A DNA stretch of 64,000 nucleotides, from positions 24,391 through 88,390 of the forward strand of contig DATLXU010000074.1 in NCBI GenBank assembly GCA_035575515.1, given 5' to 3'. A program made the position numbers and the translations under genes. Origin of the DNA: DATLXU01 sp035575515. GTDB lineage: Bacteria > Acidobacteriota > Blastocatellia > UBA7656. The notes under the pieces were generated by a model that saw only the letters and a list, made by a program, of their open reading frames with translations, did not search any database and was not told where the DNA came from. Every line of letters starts with the position of its first letter. Position 1 is the first letter of the stretch. Positions 34,746 to 42,509 of the stretch are shown here, one piece after another.

Positions 34746-34833
34746 TGCTCAGATTCTGCTGCTGATTTAAATGGCAGGGACACAGATATTCTTATGTGAG
34801 GAATTAAAGCTGATCTTAAACTTCAGGTCGCGG

Positions 34834-35043
34834 CTAAGCTGCCTGACTAGAGGCTCCTTCACGCTTCAACATTCGGCTGTACATCTCGCGCAGGCGCATG
34901 GCCAATTCCAAGCGCTTGCGCGAGGTTCCCATCAGCTTCTTGTTGCCCCGCTGACGGGCCTCCTCAAACATTGCGCGAAGAGAATTAATCTCCTCTTCCT
35001 GAGCGCGTAGCCGCTCTTTGAAATAGTCGTCCGGCATAACCAT
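34834..35043 (-). CDS. Small coiled-coil protein
   Basis: Not recognised. The 69-residue protein is highly charged and helical (YFKERLRAQEEEINSLRAMF and on), predicted to form a coiled coil. AAGG lies 4 bases before the first ATG (a second ATG two codons later is possible). It stands convergent to btuB and upstream-independent of the peptidoglycan-binding protein. Its composition is that of a real protein rather than a shadow frame. Confidence 0.6.
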   Translation of the reverse strand: MVMPDDYFKERLRAQEEEINSLRAMFEEARQRGNKKLMGTSRKRLELAMRLREMYSRMLKREGASSQAA

Positions 35044-35196
35044 ACAACCTTAAAGGCTAAATCTTCTTTCTTTACAACCGGGGGGAGGGGGAGGCCTTCC
35101 CGCTATTCAAACGGAGCCGCTTCACTGGCGACTCATCCTCAAATCCGGATTATAACCAATTCATTCATGCTAATCAATTCTTTCCTGCCTGAGTAA

Positions 35197-35754
35197 TCAA
35201 TGCTCCTCAGGTTGCAGCGGGGGTTTCTTCCCGCTGTCGCTCACGCTTCCGACAGGAACCGCGTAACCGTCATTGCTGCGCTTTGAAACGCCGAGTTTTT
35301 TGAGCACATGAGCCGACGGGTATCCGGTTTCCTGAAGCCCGTTGTCCGATTGGAACTGCTTCATAGCCTCGATTGTATTTTCGTCGTATTGACCCGAAGC
35401 AGGCCCGTCAAGGTAGCCCGCTTTTATCAGCGCGTTTTGAATCTCAATCACGCGCTCTGACGGAATTGTTGCAGACGACGGGCGTGACAGATCACCTGTT
35501 ATAGGCGAAGCTGCATTGCGTCTATGGCGGCGGCGCGAGCGCGCCAGGTAGCGGCCTCGTCGTCCGCGACGCGCAAAGCGGCCTCGCTCGACTCTTGCTC
35601 GACTGCCTCGGACGGCTCGCGCTCGTGAGTGCTTATTTGCGCGCGAGGCTGAAGCGCGGCCACGGGAACGCAAGCGTTTGGCTTCCGCCCAGTCGCCGCT
35701 CATCAACACTATCGCGAGCGCAATGGATAGAATCGGAATCCACATCTTTCGCAT
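35197..35754 (-). CDS. Secreted Arg-rich peptidoglycan-binding-domain protein
   Basis: A 185-residue protein: signal peptide (MRKMWIPILSIALAIVLMSG, to about WAEA), then about 60 residues extremely rich in Arg and Ser (RSRGRASASRANKHSRARAV and similar), then a PG_binding_1 domain (about 100-160; VIEIQNALIKAGYLDGPASG, TIEAMKQFQSDNGL). The Arg-rich part could bind acidic polymers or nucleic acid. The pI must be very high. Likely a periplasmic wall-binding protein; no catalytic domain is attached. Confidence 0.82.
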   Translation of the reverse strand: MRKMWIPILSIALAIVLMSGDWAEAKRLRSRGRASASRANKHSRARAVRGSRARVERGRFARRGRRGRYLARSRRRHRRNAASPITGDLSRPSSATIPSERVIEIQNALIKAGYLDGPASGQYDENTIEAMKQFQSDNGLQETGYPSAHVLKKLGVSKRSNDGYAVPVGSVSDSGKKPPLQPEEH

Positions 35755-35901
35755 AATCTTGTTCCTTGAGGTTCCGGCGGTGAATTATATCATCGCTATC
35801 CAGACTATCAAACTTAGTTATGAACTATTTCGCTCGTCGGTCAGAGCTATCTCGTTAGTCTAAGCGACTCTTTCCATGATTTAATAGGAACAGGAGGGAG
35901 A

Positions 35902-36687
35902 ATGAAAGTCATCATCATTGGCGACGTGGTAGGCAAGCCTGGCAGGAGGATTCTCTGCGCGTCGCTCCGTAGATTGAAAGAGGAGCACGAAGCCGAATTC
36001 ATCGTCGCCAACGTCGAGAACGCGGCGGAAGGCGCGGGCGTGGTGCCGCGCGTGGGAGATGAAATCCTGGCGGCTGGCGTTGACGTGATGACTTCGGGCA
36101 ATCACATCTACGATAAAAAAGAGGTTATCGGCTATATCGAAAAACAGCCGCGATTGCTTCGACCGGCAAACTACGCGCCCGAAGCGCCGGGACGCGGCTT
36201 ATGGATAGGCTCGTCGTCGTCGGGCACTCCCATCGCCGTTATAAATATTCAGGGCAGGGTCTTTATGCCGCTCACGGATTGCCCTTTTAGGACGGCTGAT
36301 CGGTTGATTGCTGAAATAGGAAATCGCGCGCAGGTGATAATAGTTGACCATCACGCGGAAGCGACTTCTGAGAAGCAGGCGATGGGCCGCTATCTCGATG
36401 GCCGCGTTTGTGTAGTCGTCGGCACGCACACTCACGTTCAAACTGCTGATGAGCAAATTCTGCCGGGAGGAACTGCATACATCACCGATCTCGGAATGAC
36501 CGGCCCGCACGATGGAATCATCGGCGTTCAGTCTGAGCTGGTGTTGAACCGGTTTCTGCGCGGGATGCCTACGCGGTTTGAGACTGCCAGCCGCGACATT
36601 CAACTGAATGGTGTGGTGGTTGAGATAGACGAACGAACAGGCAATGCCGTCAGCATCGAGAGGATTCGTGTAAGGGAACAGGAATAA
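35902..36687 (+). CDS. ymdB: YmdB-family metallophosphoesterase (TIGR00282)
   Basis: A 261-residue calcineurin-like phosphoesterase of the YmdB type. Seen are IIGDVVGKPGR, NVENAAEGAGV, TSGNHIYDKKE, VDHHAEATSEK and GTHTHVQTADE, which supply the di-metal ligands. B. subtilis YmdB hydrolyses 2',3'-cyclic nucleotides and affects biofilm/motility choice; in many genomes the gene neighbours rny. GGAGGGAG lies upstream of the ATG. No linked partner is seen here. Confidence 0.93.
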   Translation: MKVIIIGDVVGKPGRRILCASLRRLKEEHEAEFIVANVENAAEGAGVVPRVGDEILAAGVDVMTSGNHIYDKKEVIGYIEKQPRLLRPANYAPEAPGRGLWIGSSSSGTPIAVINIQGRVFMPLTDCPFRTADRLIAEIGNRAQVIIVDHHAEATSEKQAMGRYLDGRVCVVVGTHTHVQTADEQILPGGTAYITDLGMTGPHDGIIGVQSELVLNRFLRGMPTRFETASRDIQLNGVVVEIDERTGNAVSIERIRVREQE

Positions 36688-36751
36688 GTCGTTGCCAAAC
36701 CTGATCTCAGAATGCGCAAGTCGTTTTCCCCGTTCCCCATTAACTGTTTCC

Positions 36752-38104
36752 CTAGAGCGAAGCCTCGATTGCTTCTTCAAAAACCGTCAGCGCAAAGTCA
36801 GCTTGCTCCTTATCAATTATCAACGGCGGCGAGAAGCGAATGGCAGATTCGCCCGCGCCTTGAATTATGAGGCCGCGATTGAAGCATTCGACAACAATCT
36901 TATCTCGCAGTTCAGGCCAAGCCTGTGTAGCCTCGCGGTCATGGGCAATCTCAATTCCGATCATCAACCCTAGCCCGCGAACGTCTGTGATGACAGACTG
37001 GCGCTGCTGCATCTCTTTCAGCCTGTCAATCAAGTATGCGCCGATCACGGCGGCGTTTTGCATGACTCCGTTTTCTAGTATTTCAAACGTCTTGAGCGCG
37101 GCGACTATCGCAACTGGGTTCCCGCCAAAAGTTGAAGCGTGCGCGCCGACGTGCCAGCGCATCAGGTCTTCGCGCGCAATCGTCACGCCGAGCGGCAACC
37201 CGCCGCCAATCGCCTTCGCCATGCACATAATATCGGGCACGGTGTCGAAGTGCTCGACTGCCCACAGCTTTCCCGTGCGCCCCATGCCTGATTGAACTTC
37301 ATCAACTATTAGCAAGATTCCGTGCTTATCGCAGATGCGGCGAAGCTCAGGCAGAAAATCCGGCGACGGAACCACGTAGCCGCCTTCGCCCTGAACCGGC
37401 TCGACGATTATCGCGGCGCAGTCTTCGGGGGGGACCGTAGTGCGAAAGATTGTCTCTTCTATGTAGCGGGCGACTCTGCGGCCAACGCTTTCGCCATCGC
37501 GCCGCTCAAGCGGGAAGCGAATAGGGTTGGCATAGGGAACATGAGTCACATCCAGAGCCTGCGCGCCAAATCCTCTGCGCTGCGCGGCCTTCGATGCGGT
37601 GAGCGAAAGCGTGCCGAAAGTGCGCCCGTGAAATGCGCCGCGAAAGGCAATGAACTTTTGTCGCCCTGTAGAGTAGATTGCGGCCTTAAGCGCGCCTTCC
37701 ATCGCTTCCGCGCCAGAGTTGCCGTAGTGGACTCGCTTCACAAAATCGCCGGGCGTTACCTGATTCAGTTTTTCGGCAAGCTCTGTCTGATGCGGGTAAT
37801 AGTAATCCGTGCCGGAGATGTGAGTGAATTCGCGCGCCTGTTGCGCGATGACTTCAGCGATTTCGGGATGAGCGTGGCCGAGCGCCGCAACCGCAACGCC
37901 CGCGTTGAAGTCCAGGAAAGTGTTTCCGTCAACGTCTTCTATGATTGCGCCGTAGCCCCTCCGCGCCATCAGCGGATAGCTTCGCGTGTAGCTCGGCGAG
38001 ACGTACTTTGCATCTTTTTCGAGAAGCTCTATTGTCTTCGGTCCGGGCAATTCGGTTTTGATTTCGGGCAGCTTGGGCCGCCTTGTTTCGTATGTTGTTT
38101 GCAT
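36752..38104 (-). CDS. Class III (acetylornithine/GABA-type) aminotransferase
   Basis: A 450-residue PLP enzyme. Family motifs: FLDFNAGVAVAALGHAHPEI, HYGNSGAEAMEGALK (phosphate binding), FHGRTFGTLSLT, VEPVQGEGGY, VDEVQSGMGRTG with the PLP-binding Asp at 268, and MAKAIGGGLP with the Schiff-base Lys at 297. Members of this subgroup use omega-amino donors such as GABA, ornithine, lysine or acetylornithine; the sequence alone does not settle which. It is isolated from arginine or lysine genes, so a catabolic role is as likely as a biosynthetic one. Confidence 0.88.
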   Translation of the reverse strand: MQTTYETRRPKLPEIKTELPGPKTIELLEKDAKYVSPSYTRSYPLMARRGYGAIIEDVDGNTFLDFNAGVAVAALGHAHPEIAEVIAQQAREFTHISGTDYYYPHQTELAEKLNQVTPGDFVKRVHYGNSGAEAMEGALKAAIYSTGRQKFIAFRGAFHGRTFGTLSLTASKAAQRRGFGAQALDVTHVPYANPIRFPLERRDGESVGRRVARYIEETIFRTTVPPEDCAAIIVEPVQGEGGYVVPSPDFLPELRRICDKHGILLIVDEVQSGMGRTGKLWAVEHFDTVPDIMCMAKAIGGGLPLGVTIAREDLMRWHVGAHASTFGGNPVAIVAALKTFEILENGVMQNAAVIGAYLIDRLKEMQQRQSVITDVRGLGLMIGIEIAHDREATQAWPELRDKIVVECFNRGLIIQGAGESAIRFSPPLIIDKEQADFALTVFEEAIEASL

Positions 38105-38761
38105 AATGCCTCCATAGGGTTCGATTGAAGGAAATACTCAACAGGATAACTACCTGCGCGGGTTGAAAGATTGAAAGAGAGGAGGCTAATCGGCGAAGAG
38201 GTCTTTGCGAATCTCAAGGGGGGCGCGCGTGAATGCTCGTTTCATATTCAGTTACCTTCCTGATTTACACGATGAATTCTAACACTGCCTGCCTGACGAA
38301 TCAAATACCGCAATAGAGCGGATGAGGCCCGGTTTTGCGCAAAATTGATAGCGTACGAACGGCAGCGTATCGTTAAGAGAGCGCCTTTGAAATTTTTTCG
38401 ATAAGTTGTGGCAATTAAACCTGAAAATTTCTTGCGCGCGGCATGATGACGTGTTAGATTTCATTGTCTAAAGGATTAGTTGAATTGGGGGTAGACTACA
38501 CGAGGGCTGGCGCGTCGCTTGATTAACGGGGCTGAGTTCTGGCAACGTTGAACGGCATCGGCAAGCATTAAGAAAAGATTATCTGGCCAAGATCATCCAC
38601 AGCTTCGGCGCTTCGCCAACTTTGTCGTCCTCGCATTAAATGAATGTCTCTTGCTCTGCTCGATAGCTGTTATCAATGAAGTGGGAATCGGATTTACAAG
38701 CTGTTTGCTCATCTGTCTTGGGGCTGAGAGGCTTTGGTCCGATTCATTTTAGGATGCTTTG
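38105..38761. other. Gene-poor 650-base stretch
   Basis: Lies between the divergent aminotransferase and GGDEF genes. I see one short candidate frame (38186-38245, minus) and no repeat, tRNA or recognisable riboswitch. It is more AT-rich at 38270-38480, as expected of promoter DNA. A small RNA cannot be excluded by eye. Confidence 0.5.
38186..38245 (-). CDS. Possible 19-residue small protein
   Basis: ATG to TAG encodes MKRAFTRAPLEIRKDLFAD. AGGAAGG stands 9 bases before the ATG, a good ribosome site, and the frame lies about 80 bases upstream of the aminotransferase gene on the same strand, so it could be a leader peptide. Too short for composition tests; speculative. Confidence 0.3.
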   Translation of the reverse strand: MKRAFTRAPLEIRKDLFAD

Positions 38762-39781
38762 ATGCAGATGCAGCATGAGACATTAAAAACTTCGATCTTT
38801 GAATCTGCCTTGCGATTGCATGAATCGCTCGAAGCTGGCGATGTTGTGTCGAAAGCGATGGAGCTGTTGCCGGGCCTCGTCGAAGCCGAATCGTGGGCGC
38901 TGTTCCTGAAAAGCGACCAAGTCGAGCGGCTGGAGCTTGTGCGCGCCATCAACTCGACGGCGGTTCCGGTCGGGCCGATGCTGGATTTGAATGAAACGAG
39001 CATCCCCGTTGTTCGCGCAGTGACAGAGCGACGTTCAATCTTTGCTGCGAGCGGGCATGATTTGGATCAGCCACAGGGGTGCGACGACCTCGCTGTGTTT
39101 TGCGTTCCTTTGCTTGTCGGCAACCGCATCGTTGGAGCTGTGCAGGCAGCCCGCAGGCGCGCCGGTCAGAGCGAGCCGAACGAAGTTTTCAGTTTTGAAG
39201 AAACTCAAGCCATCGAGCTTGTGTGCGCCTCGCTCGCAAGGGCGCTTGCCAACGCGATTGATTATTTCAACGCAACGCGGCAGACGCTCGTTGACGACCT
39301 CACGCGGCTCTATAACGTGCGCTGTTTGTACCAGACGCTCGACAACGAGATTCGGCGCGCGCGACGTTACGGTTCTGCCGTGTCGGTCGTCTTCATGGAC
39401 CTTGATGGGTTCAAGGATGTCAACGACGCTTATGGCCATCGCGCAGGCAGCGTGACGCTGATGGAAGTTGCTGAAGTGATTGCGATGTCTGTGAGGGATT
39501 CAGATTTCGTGGCTCGTTACGGCGGGGACGAATTCGTATTGATGCTGCCGGAAACGGCTGCGCGCAGCGCCGTCCAGATGGCCGAGCGCGTGCGCGAGCG
39601 CATTGCAACGCATCGCTTCAGCGGAGGCGTCGGAGCGGATATTTACTTGACGGCGAGCTTCGGCGTGGCCAGCTTCCCCGAGCATGCGACCGAAGCAGAA
39701 AAGCTTATTGAATTAGCCGATGCAGCTATGTATGAAGCCAAGCAGCACAGCAAGAATAATGTGCGTGTGGCTGCATCCTGA
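38762..39781 (+). CDS. GAF-GGDEF diguanylate cyclase
   Basis: A 339-residue cytoplasmic protein: GAF domain (about 20-165) and GGDEF domain (about 180-335). The active-site loop is intact (RYGGDEFV near 253) and the inhibitory site RxxD is present five residues before it (RDSD), so the enzyme should make cyclic di-GMP under product inhibition. Other motifs: DDLTRLYNVR, VVFMDLDGFKDVNDAYGH. ATG 38762 has AGGA 7 bases upstream; TTG 38759 is an alternative. It precedes mreB by 130 bases but shares no obvious function. Confidence 0.93.
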   Translation: MQMQHETLKTSIFESALRLHESLEAGDVVSKAMELLPGLVEAESWALFLKSDQVERLELVRAINSTAVPVGPMLDLNETSIPVVRAVTERRSIFAASGHDLDQPQGCDDLAVFCVPLLVGNRIVGAVQAARRRAGQSEPNEVFSFEETQAIELVCASLARALANAIDYFNATRQTLVDDLTRLYNVRCLYQTLDNEIRRARRYGSAVSVVFMDLDGFKDVNDAYGHRAGSVTLMEVAEVIAMSVRDSDFVARYGGDEFVLMLPETAARSAVQMAERVRERIATHRFSGGVGADIYLTASFGVASFPEHATEAEKLIELADAAMYEAKQHSKNNVRVAAS

Positions 39782-39842
39782 AAGGTGGACGCTCGGCAAC
39801 GAGGGCGGCGGCTTGGCCCGGCTCGCGATTGTTTGAGTATTT

Positions 39843-39875
39843 TTGGCGCGTTGTTGAAAGATACAACCGCGCCAA
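39843..39875. other. Hairpin in the mreB leader
   Basis: TTGGCGCGTTGT (39843-39854) pairs with ACAACCGCGCCAA (39863-39875), one C bulged, with an 8-base loop. No T-run follows on the plus strand, so it is not a simple terminator of the GGDEF gene; it sits 36 bases before the mreB ATG. Confidence 0.5.
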
Positions 39876-39911
39876 CGGGCAGTTTGGTGAAACACAAGCT
39901 GGTATTAGTAA

Positions 39912-40961
39912 ATGAGGATGAGAAATCTTTTTAACCCGTTTTCTAGCGATCTAGCCATTGACCTTGGAACCGCAAACACTCTCGTATATGCCAAAGGGCG
40001 CGGCATTGTCGTAAGCGAGCCTTCCATCGTCGCAATCAACAAGGTAACGAACAAAGTCGAAGCCGTCGGCAAGGAGGCCAAAGAGATGCTTGGCCGCACG
40101 CCCGGCAACATCATCGCCATCCGACCGATGAAGGACGGCGTTATTGCGGACTTTGAAGTGACCGAAAAGATGCTTCAGCACTTCATTCGCAAAGCGCACA
40201 ATGGCCGCTCGTGGGTAAGTCCGCGCGTTGTCATCGGCGTTCCGGGCGAAATCACTCAGGTCGAGCGGCGCGCGGTCGAAGACGCCGCCTATCGAGCTAA
40301 AGCGTCGAAGGTTTATCTCGTGGCTGAAGCGATGGCGGCGGCGATCGGCGCGGGGCTTCCTATCACGGAGCCTTACGGCAATATGATTGTTGACATCGGC
40401 GGCGGCACGACAGACATCGCTGTGATTTCGCTTTCGGGCATCGTCTATTCGCGCGCCGTGCGCGTTGCAGGCAACGAGCTTGACGAAGCAATCATTCAGT
40501 ACATCAAGCGCAAGTACAATCTGCTGATAGGCGAGCGCACGGCTGAGTCAATCAAGATAGAGCTTGGCTCGGCTTGGCCGATGGAAGAGCCAATGCAGAT
40601 GGAGATAAAAGGGCGCAACCTGATTGAAGGTGTTCCGCGAACCATCACCATCACAGATGAGGAGGTTCGCGAAGCTCTGGCCGACCCTATCTCGACGATT
40701 GTCAATGCCGTGCGTGTTGCGCTCGAGCGGACGCCGCCTGAGCTTTCGGCAGACATCGCCGAGCGCGGCATAGTTCTCACGGGCGGCGGCGCGCTTCTGA
40801 AGGGCATTGACAAGAGGTTGATGCACGAGACGGGTGTGCCTGTCTCGCTTGCGGAGAACCCACTCTCATCGGTCGCGCTCGGCACGGGGAAGATGCTTGC
40901 GGATTTCGACCTGCTCAATCGCGTGAGCTGGGAGAACACAATGGTTCATCATAGCCTGTAA
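39912..40961 (+). CDS. mreB: Rod-shape actin homologue
   Basis: MreB (349 residues) polymerises on the inner membrane and guides the elongasome. Actin-fold motifs: LAIDLGTANTLVYAKGRG (phosphate 1), VVIGVPGEITQVERRAV, MIVDIGGGTTDIAVISL (phosphate 2), and ERGIVLTGGGALLKGID (adenosine). Residues 1-9 (MRMRNLFNP) form a short amphipathic membrane-binding start. It begins the mreB-mreC-mreD-mrdA-rodA cluster, showing the organism is rod-shaped or has a rod-type elongation machine. An ATG two codons downstream could be used. Confidence 0.97.
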   Translation: MRMRNLFNPFSSDLAIDLGTANTLVYAKGRGIVVSEPSIVAINKVTNKVEAVGKEAKEMLGRTPGNIIAIRPMKDGVIADFEVTEKMLQHFIRKAHNGRSWVSPRVVIGVPGEITQVERRAVEDAAYRAKASKVYLVAEAMAAAIGAGLPITEPYGNMIVDIGGGTTDIAVISLSGIVYSRAVRVAGNELDEAIIQYIKRKYNLLIGERTAESIKIELGSAWPMEEPMQMEIKGRNLIEGVPRTITITDEEVREALADPISTIVNAVRVALERTPPELSADIAERGIVLTGGGALLKGIDKRLMHETGVPVSLAENPLSSVALGTGKMLADFDLLNRVSWENTMVHHSL

Positions 40962-40969
40962 AGCAGTGG

Positions 40970-41080
40970 GCAGTGGTGGGGAGTCCGGGGCCAGGGTGAT
41001 GGTTGACTTGAAAGTGGCTCCGGGAGCCTGTTTCGAGTCAGCGGGCTTCTGGCGCTGACTCCCACACTTGACCCGGCCTC
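40970..41080. repeat. Degenerate GGGGCCAGGG/GACCCGGCC palindrome
   Basis: Between mreB and mreC, GGGGAGTCCGGGGCCAGGG is mirrored imperfectly by GACTCCCACACTTGACCCGGCC. It resembles a decayed copy of the palindrome at 48105-48192. Confidence 0.35.
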
Positions 41081-41086
41081 TGATTT

Positions 41087-41941
41087 ATGAGTGCAAACGC
41101 AGCACAACGGAAAAGCCCTTGGATATTGGCGTTCTTGCTGGTCTTTCAGGTCGCTTGGATGGCGCATAACGCGCGCAATCCTAACACGGAGCAGTCAATG
41201 CTGCGGACGTGGCTTTTGACACCGTTGTCTTTCGTGAGCAAGGTGGGCAACAGCGTTGTGACTGCTGTTAAGGACACGGTGGCAAGCTATGTTGATTTAA
41301 GAGGCGCGCGGGCTGAAAACATCAAACTGCATGAGCAGATTGACCAGTTGACCGCCGAGCGCAATGAAGCGCGCGAGCGCACGGCTGAGTTGGACCTTCT
41401 GCGCCGCGAGCTTGCTCTGCCGGCAAGGCCCGAATACCGGGCAGTTGCTGCGAACGTCATATCGCGCGATCCGAGCCTGTGGTTCAAGCGACTGACGATT
41501 GATCGAGGGACGCTCGACGGCGTTCAATTGAACATGCCAGTTGTAACTGCGAGCGGCATTGTTGGCCGAGTTGTTTCGGTCGGACCGAATTACGCGATCG
41601 TGCAGGTCATAACGGATAAGCTCGCGGGCGTGGGCGCAATGCTTCAGTCTTCGCGTGTAATGGGAGAGGTACGGGGCGTTGGCGATGAAGGCCGCTGTGA
41701 GTTGAAAAACATCGCTTCAAATGAAACCGTTGAGCCGGGCGAAACAGTTGTAACGAGCGGGCTTGATCGCATCTATCCGAAAGGATTGCTCGTCGGTACT
41801 GTCGAGGCCGTCGAAGACGACCCCAATGCCCCCTGGCACAGGATAATAGTCAAACCGGCTGCTCCGGTTGACCGCGTTGAGCACGTCCTGGTGCTGCTCG
41901 TTGAGCAGAAGGATTTGAAGATTGAAGAGCCAACCAAGTGA
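41087..41941 (+). CDS. mreC: Rod-shape protein MreC
   Basis: MreC (284 residues) is an inner-membrane protein with one N-terminal segment (SPWILAFLLVFQVAWMAHNA), a periplasmic coiled coil (about 65-105; ENIKLHEQIDQLTAERNEAR) and a two-lobed beta domain (about 110-275; VISRDPSLWFKRLTIDRGTL, MPVVTASGIVGRVVSVGP). It links MreB to the penicillin-binding proteins. Follows mreB; mreD starts 22 bases later. Confidence 0.95.
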   Translation: MSANAAQRKSPWILAFLLVFQVAWMAHNARNPNTEQSMLRTWLLTPLSFVSKVGNSVVTAVKDTVASYVDLRGARAENIKLHEQIDQLTAERNEARERTAELDLLRRELALPARPEYRAVAANVISRDPSLWFKRLTIDRGTLDGVQLNMPVVTASGIVGRVVSVGPNYAIVQVITDKLAGVGAMLQSSRVMGEVRGVGDEGRCELKNIASNETVEPGETVVTSGLDRIYPKGLLVGTVEAVEDDPNAPWHRIIVKPAAPVDRVEHVLVLLVEQKDLKIEEPTK

Positions 41942-41963
41942 ATAAAGCGGGGTAGCCTGAAGA

Positions 41964-42509
41964 GTGCAAACATTAAAGATCGCCCTGACAATCATCGTTG
42001 CGCTCTCGCTGCAGATGTTGCTCCCAAAATTCATACCGGCTATCCAGTATGTTGATTTAGCCCTCGTTATTACAGTCTATTTCGCGTTACAGCGCGCCCC
42101 CTTGCTCGGAATGATAGTAGGTTGTTTAGCAGGCAATGGCGGGGATGCGGTGACTGGTGGCATACTTGGAGTTGGAGGATTCTCCAAGACGTTGATAGGC
42201 TATCTGGTAGGGGTTGCGAGCGTGAAATTATCGCTTGAGCATCCGCTTGCGCGGCTCGCAGTCGTAGCTCTGGCCTCAGCGGCCAACACGTTCCTGTTCG
42301 TCGGATTATACCAGATGCTCCAACAGGAACAGATGCTCCGACAGGCGCTGCCATTCACCGCAACGTGGGCCGAGTTCGGCAGGACTCTCGGCTGGAAGGC
42401 GCTGGCCGACACTGTAGCGGCCATAGTTCTATTCGTGATCCTTGACCGGGTCTTTTCGGAACAGACAGCGGCCCGGCGCATGGCCATCAAGAAGAGGTTC
42501 TATGAGTAG
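41964..42509 (+). CDS. mreD: Rod-shape protein MreD
   Basis: A 181-residue inner-membrane protein with about five hydrophobic segments, typical of MreD in size, position and pattern (PLLGMIVGCLAGNGGDAVTG). Sequence identity in this family is low, so context decides. GTG start; its end overlaps the mrdA start by 8 bases. Confidence 0.88.
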   Translation: MQTLKIALTIIVALSLQMLLPKFIPAIQYVDLALVITVYFALQRAPLLGMIVGCLAGNGGDAVTGGILGVGGFSKTLIGYLVGVASVKLSLEHPLARLAVVALASAANTFLFVGLYQMLQQEQMLRQALPFTATWAEFGRTLGWKALADTVAAIVLFVILDRVFSEQTAARRMAIKKRFYE

